From assembly GCF_950023065.1 (NCBI RefSeq), contig NC_088680.1, forward strand, positions 9,536,559-9,600,558: 64,000 nucleotides of DNA. The letters are read 5' to 3'. The translations under genes were made by a program, and so were the position numbers. Positions within the stretch are counted from its first letter, which is position 1; each line of letters opens with the position of its first letter. Under the pieces are notes generated by a model. It did no database searches. It saw only the letters and a program-made list of their open reading frames with translations, and had not been told where the DNA came from. The DNA is from Planococcus citri. Taxonomy: Eukaryota; Arthropoda; Insecta; Hemiptera; Pseudococcidae. Positions 24,900-37,700 of the stretch are shown in pieces.

Positions 24900-26572
24900 G
24901 TTAATCAAGGGCCCATACAATTCAGTCCAACTAATTCTATCTCGCTGAAAACTATCACTCTGAAAAAATATACGCATCTACAGACAACTTCGGTCCTAAA
25001 TTGATTAAAATACCTAAATGTAACGTTAACAATTACGCAATCTACCCAACTCGAACGTGAATTCGCATCGTTACAGAGAACAATAAAATACATAATTACC
25101 ACTTCAAGCGTCATTAAAACAAAAAATAATAATACATAAAATAATAAGCGCGAAATTAAACCTTATTTAAAAACGCAAGCTTATAGAATTTATTTCAATT
25201 ATCCAAAAAAATTAAAGTAACCGTTATCTTCTTGCTGGCATTTCGCCTTTAGAAAAAAAAAACGAAAAAAAAAAATTGGCACATCTACACCATAGTAAAA
25301 CAGTGTTAACAAGGGAAAAAACGAAAAAAAAAATAATCTATATCAAAAAAACACATTTACAGGTAAGAAATATGAGCCATGTTAGAAAAAAGACACACGA
25401 CCAAAACCTAAATGCAAAAATAATTTGACTTTATAATAGCAAAAAAGAGAATATAACCTATTAAAAATAACCATAATAAAAATTCATCTTAGTTTTAAAA
25501 AATTTTATCCTCGATAAAATCTATACCTTCTTGACAGAAAAAAAACCAAGTACAACACGTTTCGCAAAAAACAAAACACTCCGACTACATTCTAGACAAA
25601 AAAAAATTGATACCTTCTTAGGTTCGTGAACTATTTCAATGTAGAAAAAATGTATTATAAAACTGTCAATATATACGAGATCATATTTTAATTTTTTTTC
25701 CAAATTCAAAATGGAGATAAAAATTTCGAAGCAGGGTTCTAGATACGTAGGGGCTTATCGAACATCTTAAAAATTATGATATGCCTCGAGATTTTCAATT
25801 TTTTTTTTTTTTTTTTTGCAAATCTATTCAATTACTTCGCGAAGGAATTCTATAATAAGTAAATTTAATTTTCGAAATTTTTCCAGGGAAGGCGAAGCTT
25901 CAAATTTCAACGACTCGAAAAAAGATAACGAAATAAATATACGTATACGAAGGCAAAATGGCACATAACTAAAGAAGGTACTCGTCTGTCGAATTGGTTT
26001 GAGAGAAAAAAAAACAACTTACAATCTAACTCATCGAATAATAAATTACTGCGGAGATGACTCTCCGATTTCACAACAAGTTTCTAGTAGTAGTAAAACG
26101 ACGAACAACAACGATCACAAATCTATAATAGAAAAACAAAATTTTTTTACTCTATCACTTTCGCATTACCAAGGTAACTATGCACGATAATCTACTCTGA
26201 GATTGGACGAATTGTAAAGAGATGGGGGTTCAGGGGCGGAGGGATGAGGGGGAGACGTTTGTAAAAAAAAAAACAGAAAAAAAGAGGTTTTTTAGAGGGC
26301 ACCTGTAAACCCTGAAAAAAATCCGTTGAAAGGAGTAGGTAGGTATAGCAAACTAGTAAGTATAAGACAATTTAATAAAACCTCACTAATTCAGCTTCCA
26401 TGGGGCAGCAGTCCCAAAAAGCCAAGGGTTGGCAGGGGGCAGGGAGTTGAAAAAGGGGGTAAAAGGCCGCTTGTGCAAAGTCTTATCGTCTAAAATATAT
26501 ATAGTAAATATATAGGAACACAGCTACTACAAAAGGCTTATCACTAGTCTAGAGTTGAGCACTGAGTATGAT

Positions 26573-26605
<33 letters not shown>

Positions 26606-26747
26606 AGAAGAAGAAGAGGAAGAGTTGAGAGGGAGAGAGGGAGAGAAAGAAGGAAGAGGATAAAATGGCTATATGAAACTGAGAGGGAGAAAGTGTGAAG
26701 ATTTTTGAGGCATCAGGCTTCAGGCTTTTTCAGGCATCAGCGAGGCA
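24900..26747 (-). other. possible long 3' untranslated region of the C2-PH gene
   Basis: This stretch follows the CAPS-like stop codon on the minus strand. It is AT-rich and contains none of the repeat families that fill most of the flanks. A minus-strand AATAAA lies near 25188. I see no coding exon in it. Its assignment as 3' UTR rests only on position and lack of repeats. Confidence 0.35.
26575..26612. repeat. (GA)n microsatellite with adjoining purine tract
   Basis: Uninterrupted gagaga alternation is followed by gaagaagaagaagagg and further purine-rich sequence to about 26660. Confidence 0.9.
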
Positions 26748-29700
26748 TTATCTTTTAACCGCTTTCGAAGTGTTGTTCGATACTGATACTTTATCGGATT
26801 TCTGCGGAGTACTGTTGTTGTTGTTATTGGGCAGCTTGGCTGAGGCCGGTGGTGTGGGTTTGTGCGATTGGCCGGTCGTCTTGTACAGAGAGGCGACCCA
26901 GGCGCGACATTCTTTTTCTTCGTCGGTGGCGAAGAGCACGGTGTCACCTTCCTTCGTGGCGCTGAAGAAGTGGTTACCGCCTTGCAGTTCTGTGGAATTG
27001 AAAAAAAAAATGATTAGTGAGGTGGTATTCGATGTTGGAAGGGAGGAGGAAGAGGAAGGTGGGGAAGGGGTGGCATGTCGAGAAAAAAATATATCTGTAG
27101 AATGAATGGAAATAGGAATTTGGGTGCAATAAATAAGTAATCTAGTTGAGAGTTCGATAAAGTATGAAATCCAGTCACCTTTGAGAGGTATTATTCTGGG
27201 AATAATTTGAGGTCGCTGAACCTAAAAATGACGTTCGTTTAGCGGTCGTGGACTCGTATATGCGAAATAGTCGCGGTTTCTCACTAAAGTAACGTCCAAC
27301 GACACAAATAGACACCAGATTCGGACTCAGCGACCTCAAATTAGTCGAAAACGACCCTTTACTCGACTTTTTTGAAATTCAAAAAAATTCAAAAAATGCA
27401 AAGGGATTAGTTCATGTATTTTTTTGGGCAAAAAAACTTTTAGTCATCAATCGAGCTGAAAATTGCACTAGGGGGAGTTTTTTGGGACGGAAAATTCATT
27501 TCCGGCGTCAGATTGTCCCGATGACACTTCCTTCTATTGAAAATTTGCCATTTTTTTAACTCAAAATGAGCTGGAAAAAAGTTATCAAATTTTGCATTTT
27601 TGATGATGTTTTCTGACTAATTCGAGGTCGCTGAATCCGAAAATAACGTTTGTTTTGCAGTCAGACTCGTATTATGCGAAATAGTCGCAATTTCTCGCTG
27701 AAGCAGCGTCCCTCGACACAAATGGACACCAGATTCGGACTCAGCGACCTCAAATCAGTCGAAAACAACATTTTACTCGATTTTTTTGGAATTCAAAAAA
27801 ATCCAAAAAATGCAAAGGGGTTAGTTCATGCATTTTTTTGAGCAAAAAAACTTTTTGCCTTGGATCGAGCTAAAAATTGGGCTAGGGGGGTTTTTTGGGA
27901 CGGCGAAATCATTTCTGGCGTCAGATTTTCACCAGAGTGCACCCTTCCGTCGGAAACGGTCGTTTCTTGAGCTCAAAAATGACCTGAAAAAAGTTGTGGA
28001 ATTTTGCATTTTTTATGACGTATTCTGACTAATTTGATGGTGCTGATTTCGAATATCAAGTCAAAATCGATGCAAGATGTTTAGATCGCGAGATAAGTGC
28101 CCGTTTTCGACTAAGAAGAGGCGATCGCTCAAATCTGACAGCAGATTCGGACTCGGCGACCTCGAATTAGTCGAAAACGACCCATTAATCGACTTTTTTG
28201 GAATTCAAAAAAATCCAAAAAAATGCAAAGGGTTAGTTCATGCATTTTTTTGGGCAAAAAAACTTTTGGTCACCAATCGAGCTGAAAATTTGGTTATGGG
28301 ATGATTTCGGGACAACGAATTCATTTCCGAGGTCAGATTGTCCCGACGACGCTTCCTTCTGTTGAAAATTTGTCCTTTTTTGAACTCAAAATCAGCTAGA
28401 AAAAAGTTGTCAAATTTTGCAATTTTAATGAGTTTTTCTGGCTAATTTGAGGTCGCTGAATTCAAAAATGACGTTAGTTTTGCGATCGAACTCATATTCT
28501 ACGAGATAGTCGCAATTTCTCACTGAAGAAGCGTTCTACGACACGAATGGACACCAGATTCGAATTCGGCGACTTCGAATTAGTCTAAAACGACATCTTA
28601 CTCGAATATAAAAAAAAATTCGAAAAAATGCAAAGGGTTAGTTCATGCATTTTTTTGGAAAAAAAAAAGTTTGTCTCGAATCGAGCTGGCAGTTGGACTA
28701 GGGGAGTTTTTTGGGAAGGCGAATTCATTTCCGACGTCAGATTTTCACCAGAGTGCACCCTTCCGTCGGAAACGGTCGTTTCTTGAGCTCAAAAATGACC
28801 TGGAAAAAGTTGTGGAATTTTGAATTTTTTATGACGGATTCTGACTAATTTGATGAGGCTGATTTCGAATATAACGTCAAAATTGATGTAGGACGTTTAG
28901 ATCGCGAGATAAGCACCCGTTTCCGACTAAGAAGAGCCGATCGCTCAAATCTGACAGCAGAATCGGACTCGGCGACCTCGAATTAGTCGAAAATGACCCT
29001 TTACCCGACTTTTTTGGAATTCAAAAAAATCCAAAAAATGCAAAGGGGTTAGTTCATGTATTTTTTTGGGTAAAAAAACTATTGATCACCAATCGAGCTG
29101 AAAATTGGGCTAGGGGGGTTTTTTGGGACGGCGAATTTATTTCCGGTGTTGGATTTTCACCAGATCGCACGCTTCTCTCAGAAATGGCTTATTTTTGGGC
29201 TCAACAAATGAGCCAAAAAAAAGTTGTCAAATTTTGCATTTTTTTTATAACGGTTTCCGAGTAATTCAAGGTCGCTGAGCTCGAATCTGACGTCCAAATC
29301 GATGCTAGCTTTTCGGGTTGCCAGATAATGACCAGTTCTCTATGAAGGAGGGGCGATCGTTCAAATCAAACATCAGATTGGGACTCAGCGACCTCGATTT
29401 AGTCAAAAACAACCTTTTACTCGATTTTTTTGGAAATAAAAAAATTCGAAAAAATGCAAAAGGGGTAGTGTAGTTTTATGCATTTTTTGGGTAAAAAAAC
29501 TTTTGGTCGCGAATCGAGTTGAAATTTTGGGCGGGGGAGGGGGGGTTGGGTACGGCGAATTTATTTTTTGATGTCAGATTTCCACCAGAACGCATCCTTC
29601 TTCCTGAAATCACTCATTTTTTGACTGGAAATTGAGACGAAAAATTGTTTTTAAAAAGTGTAGGTATTTTTTGTGACGTTTTCTGACTAATTTAAGGTCA

Positions 29701-32700
29701 CTGAGCACGAAAATGATATCTGAACTTCGCCTATTATCGCCGGAAGTGTAAAATTTACCCCAGACTGATGGGTTCTTCTACAAATCGCTCATTTCAGGAC
29801 TCAAAATTAAGACGAAATGTATATATTTAAAAAAAATAATTATCCCAAGTTTTTTGCGATGTTTTCTGTATAATTTGATGACATATTTTTAAACCTCAGC
29901 GACCTAAAATTATCTAGTCAGACAACGTCATAATAAATGTGAATTTTGGAAACAATTTTTTGTCTCAAATTTTGAGTCCTGAAATGAGCGATTTCTAGAA
30001 GAACCCATCAGTCTGGGGTAAATCTTACACTTACACTGAAAATAAATTCGCCGAACTGTAAAACTTTCCTTGTAGAAATTTTCACTCGATTCGCGACCAA
30101 AAGTCCTCCTCCCTTTCCCTTCAAAAAAAAAAAGCATGAAACTCTAACCTCTCTGGATTGTTTGAGTTTATTAAATATGTAATTGAAAAAAATCGAGTAA
30201 AAGGTGTTTTCCGATTAATTGGAAGTCGCTGAGCCCAGATCAAGTGTCCATTTGGAGCACTGGTCACTACTTTGTCAGGCACTGCCAATTTTTCCATAAA
30301 TTAAGAACCAACGAAGCTCAATTTGTTCATCATTTTTCTGCTCAGCAATCTCGAATTATTCAAGAAACATGATAAAAAGTGCTCTTTTTGGAAATGAATT
30401 TTTAGCTCCAAAATGCGTGATCTTCAGAGGAACCGGTAACTCTGGAAAAAATCTGATACCGGAAATGGATTCGCCGTGCAAAAATTTCCACTCAATCCAT
30501 GACCAAATTATTATTTTTTGTCTCAAAAAAAATGTATGAAAATGCATACCTAAACTAAGTACCTAGGTAAATTCTTTGTATCCAAAAAAATTGGGTAATT
30601 GTGATTTCCAGCCAATTTTAAGGTCGCTGAGCACAAATTTGGTGTCCAATTCGAGCTTCGGATCCCCTTTCACCAAGAAAAATGACGAATACTTCACGAA
30701 AAATGTCACTTTCTTAAAAACTAGGCAACGAGGCGAAATTTAGACGCCATTGTCATTTTCATGCTCAGTGACTTTAAATTAGACAGAAAACGTCACAAAA
30801 ACGTACACTTTTCAAAAACAATTTTTTGTCTCAATTTCCAGTCAAAAAATGAGTGATTTCAGGAAGAGGGAAAAGCGTTCAGGTGGAAATCTGACACCAA
30901 AAATGAATTCACCCTCCCAAAAAATCCCCCCTAACCAAATTTTCAGCTCGATTGGCGACCAAATGTTTTTTTGCTCAAAAAATGCATGAACCCCTTTGCA
31001 TTTTTTCGAATTTTTTTGATTTCCAAAAAAATCGAGTGAATGGATCGTTTTCGACTAATTCAAGGTCGCCGAGTACTGATCTGCTGTCAGATTTGAGCGA
31101 TCGCCTATGATTCGTAGAATACGGACGCTTATCTCGCGATATAAACATCCAGCATCAATTTTGACGTTATACTCGAAATCAGCCACCTCAAATTAGTCAA
31201 AATCCGTCATAAAAAATTCAAAATTTCACAACTTTTTTCAGGTCATTTTTGAACTTGAAAAAAGGCTGTGAGAGAATGGTGCACTCTGGTGAAAATCTGA
31301 CGCCGGAAATGAATTCGCCGTCCCAAAAATCCTCCCTAGCCCAATTTTTAGCTCGATTCGAGACAAAAAGTTGTTTTGCCCAAAAAATGCATGAACTGCT
31401 AACCCCTTTGCATTTTTTGGATTTTTTTGAATTTCCACAGAAATCGAGTAAAATGTTGTTTTCGACTAATTTAAGGCCGCCGAGTCCAAATCTGGTGTCC
31501 ATTTGTGTCGTGGGACGCTGCTTCATAAACTACAAGTCGAATTGCAAACTGAACATCATTTTTGATCTCAGTTAGGTACCTCGAATTAGTCAGAAATCGT
31601 CAGGAAAAGTCGACAGTGCTTTTCTCAAAAAAAAAAAAAAAAAAGCATGAACCAATCTACTTGCATCTTGACATTTTCACAACTTTTTCAATTTAAAATA
31701 AAATCGAGAACTAAAAAGTATTTTTCCCAATTCGAGGTCTATGAGTCCAAATCCTGGATCAATTTGAATCAATTTTTTCCGAAAACGACGAGACGATGCA
31801 ACATGAATTTCAATTCAATTTTTTTACATGAGCTTCCAAGGCCCCACAAAAAGGCTCCAATCTCAAAAAAAAAATCAAAAGCTCTAACGAGTGACTTTTA
31901 TGGTTTATTTGGTTTCTAGAGGCGCTGATTTCGAATTTCTGCTCAGTTTTTCGACAAGAGACCCTAAACCTCACAATAAGCTCTCAAATTTAAAAAAAAA
32001 TCCACAATTTTGAGTGACCCATGCTTAGGTCTTGGTTTTTAGAGTCGCTGATTTCGAATATTGACTTACTTTTTTTATGTATAACAGCTCCCAAAACCCT
32101 ACAATAAGCTCCCAAATTTCAAAAAAATCAAAAATTTTGAGGAGGTCGTGATTTGTTTATAGTTTTTAGAGGTGCTGATATCGAATATTGACGTACTTTT
32201 TTTGCTAACAGTTCCCACAACTCCACAATAAGCTCCCAAATTTCAAAAAAAAATCAAAAATTTTGAGGAGGCTAGGTATGCTTTATTTGGTTTTCAGAGG
32301 CACTGATTTCGAATATTGACTTACTCTTTTTATAACAGCTCTCAAAGCCCCACCATGAGGTCCCAAATTTCAAAAAAAAAAAATCAAAAATTTTGAGTTG
32401 CCCATGCTTTGATGGTTTTTATTTATGAGCTGATTTCGAATTTCTACTCAGTTTTCATATAAGAGTCTCTAAACCTCACAATGAGCTCCAAAACTTGAAA
32501 AAAAAAATACAAATTTCGAGTGACCTATGACCTATAGTTTGCTAAGTTTTTACTCACTTTTTTGATAATCTCCCAAGGCCCCGAAATAAGCTTCCAATTT
32601 TTAAAAAAACAACAACAATTTTTTCGTTTTACCATAGAAAAGGGTCATTTACATCATAATTGCTATTACTGTGCAAAATCTCAAGAAAATCGGTTCGTTT

Positions 32701-34747
32701 GGAAAATTCATCATCAATTCGTTGAAATTTGAGGGGAAGGGAAATTTTTTTCAAATGTTCGTCTACACATATGTAAAATATTTCAAAAATGCAAAAATTT
32801 TCATTTTTTAGATTTCCGATGGTATTTTTGCAGTAAGTGCCAAACTTGGAATTCTTTTCTCAAAAATTAAAGAAAATGCCTGTCCAATTTTTTGACATAT
32901 TTACATGAAAAGGACTAAAACTGAGAATTTTTTCAGAATTTTTACACCCGGACATCGTGGTTATATTTCAATTGTACGTTTTTAAATCAATTTTTTTAGG
33001 TTTTCGAAAGTGGCAACACTGATTTTGACATCATTCGTCCATTACCCTCTTAAAGTACTACAATTTGAAGAAAAGTTCAAAATTCTACACCTCGTACAAC
33101 CGGAGCAATTTGCAACTGAAATTTTCCATTTTCGGCCATTTTAAAGAACTTTGAAGCCCCACAGCTCACAGCTCAGCCAAAAAAAATCGAAAAAATATCC
33201 GGTTTGCGTCATTCGTCATCGTTTGATGACCTCTAAACATGATCCGATTTCGAAAAAAATCGAAGACCCCCTCGTGCAAAAATCCGCCAATTTGGCGTCG
33301 AATGACCCTCTACAACTTTTTCGACACCCCATTTCCCCTCAAAAAATAACTACCTATACCTATCTAACTTACGAAACATAAAACTACGTTCAAAAAAAAA
33401 TCTGATACGACTACTTACTCGTGCCAACCATCAGATGAGCTGTAACAGAAAGCGAAGAACATAAATTCATTAGTACAACAATTGATGGCAAAATGCTACG
33501 AGTACATTGCTTTAAAAGGGAAATAAAAATTACGAGTAATTTCAAAGATGTAAGATGTACGTCTACGTCTACAGTACATATTTCACAATAACAATCTTTC
33601 GTTTAATTTTCCAAGAAAAACGTTGATTACAAACAAGCAAATTACTCTCAATTCATATTTATATAAAGTCGACGAAAATTGCCATAATTTTAAGTGTAAA
33701 AGTCATCGCACTTTGGCCTCATTCAGGTATTCACTTTGTACCTACAACGTTCTCGATTATTTTCACGATGTCTTTTTCAAAACTCCGATTCTTTTTTCTG
33801 CTCTTTCTCTTATCTCATCACGTAGCATGATAAGCTCATTGTTGATTGGTCGACCTTTATTGATAACCGTATGAGTCACATACTGCGATTGACAACCTTA
33901 TCGGCGAGAGTAAGCGTAATAATTGCATTAAATCAGCATACGGGATTATATACAGACAACGCAGGGGATAATTTTCCAAAACGACTCGACCATTGCGGAT
34001 TTCCGACTTCCGTTTTGTGAGGTACGAACTACGAACTAATATGTCATTTACGGAGAGTCAGTTTGATTGAAATTTACGATCATGGATATTTTAGCGAACA
34101 CGTTGGGATTTCATTGTCGTGAACTAAACGCTACTGTACCAAACTAGTTTAACTCATCATCGCCATAACACTTTGATAACCTTGAATACCGACGAAATAC
34201 CAAAACATATTATTTCAAACCAGACCCTGGAAGAGCAGAGACGTACAGGAGGGGAAAAAGTAGAAGTGGAAACCACCTCGACCATAACATGGCTAACTTT
34301 AGACAGTTTACTTTCGATAATACGTTACGTATGTGTGCTTACGAGTACCTATAATAACTCTCCTCTCTTATTCGTTACATTGTTGTAAACATCTCATCCT
34401 ATTTTAATTCGCGAATAGTGAATTTGCTACTAAAGAAATCCGAATCATCATGAAATCATTCGCGTGTCTCGCCAGTATCTTGGTTTTATGCCTACTCGTG
34501 ATCGAACTCGAAGCCCAAGATAAGAAAAAATGCCCAGTTTCTGCCTGCAATGATAAAGTATGGGATCCATTATGCGCCGGAAAACCGAACGCTAAACCTA
34601 CCGACAAACCGGTTGAATTCAAGAATCACTGCTTGATGACCACGCATAACTGCCAACATAACGATACTCTGCAGCAATTGTACAAAGGACATTGTAAAAA
34701 TGCCACCAGCACGACCCCCAAACCGAAGTAATATCTTTCTCTTTTTT

Positions 34748-34783
<36 letters not shown>

Positions 34784-37700
34784 GCATCCTCGTTCTCGTT
34801 TTCGCATTCGATTGTAACATACAGAACTAAAATCTCGTATAATGAGTTAGATGATTATTTTTTATAATGACGTACAGTCGTACATTTGTAATTTATTTCA
34901 TTATTGGTAGACATTCGTTAGAATATATTCATTATGCATCAGTTTTGTTTTGTGTTTTTTTTCTCGTTTTTTTTTTTCAAAGTTTTATAGGATGAATCAT
35001 GCTGGCCAAGAGCTTCATAATTTGATGTTTTGGAGGCATAAAATATGTGAAAAATTGAACTCTGAGGCTTCGGAAACATGAAAATTGATAAAATGCGTAA
35101 TTTATTCAGCGAGAAGAGACAGAGAGGGGCCAGAATAGTTGAATCTGTGATCTCTGGCAGTGGTTAAAATGCTCTATTTGTGAGGATCCCTGACTCGTAT
35201 ACATGTACAACTCTTTCGAGCCCAGGAACTCATCATTTTTCAAGTGAAATCATATAAAGTGGTAAGGGTTTTGTTATTGGTATTCATGTCAAAGACCAAA
35301 TTTGAAGGGGATGGAAGCGAACAAGTTTTTTTCTAGTTCCATAAGGTTAATATAATGTTAAAAAATCGTGAACTTTTTGAAAAAGCTCAAGAAAATTTTT
35401 TACACATGCAGAAAAATTGAAAAAATTATCCAAAATTGAAACTCTGTAAATTTCCAACAAAAAAAATGTGCAAAATTGGAAAAGCGAGACTTACATACAC
35501 TTTGAAAAATTGTTCTAATTTTTGAAAACATTTGCACAAAATTTTAAAAAATTGATCATGCAAATTTCTAAAAAAAAAAAAAATGGCACAACATGTTGAA
35601 AAATTTGTGCAAAGTTTCAAAAATTGTGCAAAGTTTTAAAGAATTGTGCAAAGCTTTGAAAAACTGTGCAAAGTTTTAAAAAATTGTGCAAAGTTTTAAA
35701 AAATTGTGCACAGTTTAAAAAATTTGTGCAAAGTTTGAAAACTTGAGCAAAATTATGAAACAAATGTTTGAAGTTTGGAAAATTGAGCAAAATTAAAACT
35801 TTGCATAGTTCATTTTTCAAACAACGCAAAAATTTTTAAAAATTTGTGCATAATCTTCAACCTTTTGAGCCAACGATTGATTAATTTTGAAAAAAAAAAC
35901 ACCGCGCTGTCTCTATAAAATGTTCAACTATTCAATTTTTTCAGTTTGACAAATTTTTGCACAATTTTTAAAAGATTGTTGTCCAATTTTGTAATTTTAT
36001 ATTCAACTTTTTCAAACTTTTGAGTTGATTATTCAAAAATTTTCACAATTTTCGATAATTTTGCGCAATATTTCAAAATTTTGCACAATTTTTCCAAAAT
36101 TTTAAAAAAAACGTGCAAATGTTTATGAAAATTGTGCAAACGTTCGTTTAAAAAAAGTGCACAATGGCACCGTTTATGAAAAATTGTGCAAAATTTTGTG
36201 CAAATGCTTCTTGAGAAAAAAAAAACGAGCAAAATTGTTAAAAATGTATCAAGATATGAAACAATGTGCAAGATATTAAAAATTATTCAAGATCAAAACA
36301 TTGTGCAAATTTGTTTTTTAAAATGTGTAAAATGTTAAAAATTTGTGCAAAATTTCAACAAATTGAGTCAATTTATAAAAATGTTGAAAGTCAACTTTGT
36401 TGGCTCAAATTTTTGAAGCTTGTTTTACAAAAATTTGTCAAATTTTACACACATTTTTTCAAGCAACAATCTGCGGAAAGTCTTAATTTTGCGCAGTTTT
36501 CAACTTTTGCACAATTTTTCTACTTGAACGCGTTGTTATTAAAAATTTTACTCGACTTTTTAAAAAATTTGCACAAATTCTCAGACTTACACAATTTTTT
36601 TTCAAGTTTTGCACAAATTTTTCAACACTTGGAATTTTTTTTGTAAAATTTTGCGCAAATTGTTTTCAAAAATTAGCACAATTTTTCAAAGTAGAAATCT
36701 TACTTGATTTTGCACCTTTCATTTTGAAAATTTGCAGAGTTTTAACATTTGCACTTTTTAAAATAATTTCTACAGGTATCAACATTTTGCACAATTTCGA
36801 CTTATGCTTATTTTATAAAAATTTTATGCAATTTTTCAAAATCTGGCTCATGTGGTTTTTGACAAAGTCTTGAACATAACAAAAAGTCAAATGTTTTAAA
36901 AATTGTGCAAAAAGTAAAAAAAAAAAATTGTGTCAAATGAAAAAATGTTGCAATTTTCTGTAAAAAAAAAAGTGTCGGTGCAAAATTTTTACAAATTAAA
37001 CTAGTTTTCTAAGAATTTTTGCAAATTTAAAAAAAAATTGTTGATAGTTTAGGAACTTGTACAAATTTTTAAAAGACCAAACAAACATGGAGTAAGTAAT
37101 AAAAAAAAATGTGTAAAAACTTTATAAAAATTATGTAAAAATTTAAAAAACTGTGTTAAGATTTGCAAAATTTTGCAAAACTTGAAAATTGGCCAAAATT
37201 TAAACATTGTAACATTTTTGTAAAATGAGTAAAATTGTGGAAATTTTTGAAAAAATTTCAAAAAATTGAACAAATTTCACAATGTTTTGCAAATATTGAA
37301 CAATTTGTACTACATTTTGAAAAAATTGTGCAAAATTATGCTTAAATTTTAATTAAATAAGCCAATGTTGGGGGAAAAAGTGCAGAAATTGAAAAAGTCA
37401 ACATTGAGCGATTTTGAAAACCAAACAAGATTTTCAAAAATGTGTCAAGTTTGAAAAGTAGGTAACGCAATTGAAATTGAAAATTTTGACAAATTTATTA
37501 CAACTTTTGCAAATTTTGAAAAAGGATGTTCGCATTTTTACAAAAAAATGTGCAAATGTTTTCAAAGTTGTGCAAATTGAAAACTTGTTGCGCAAAATTT
37601 TACTTTCAGTTTGAAAAAGTTGCATATAAAATTACAAAATAGAACAAATAATTTCAAAAAATTTTGAAAAAATTTGACAAAATAAAAAAAATTGAATCAA

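Noticed and set aside
24905..25709. Possible MUN-domain exons of CAPS downstream of the PH exon
   Set aside because: Minus-strand frames here show no CAPS MUN motifs and have no matching splice sites.
26695..27105. 136-residue plus-strand frame
   Set aside because: Antisense shadow of the CAPS PH-domain exon at 26748-26989.
27650..31575. Several 60-108-residue frames on both strands
   Set aside because: The same peptides recur in every unit of the inverted intron array, so they are repeat translations and not genes.
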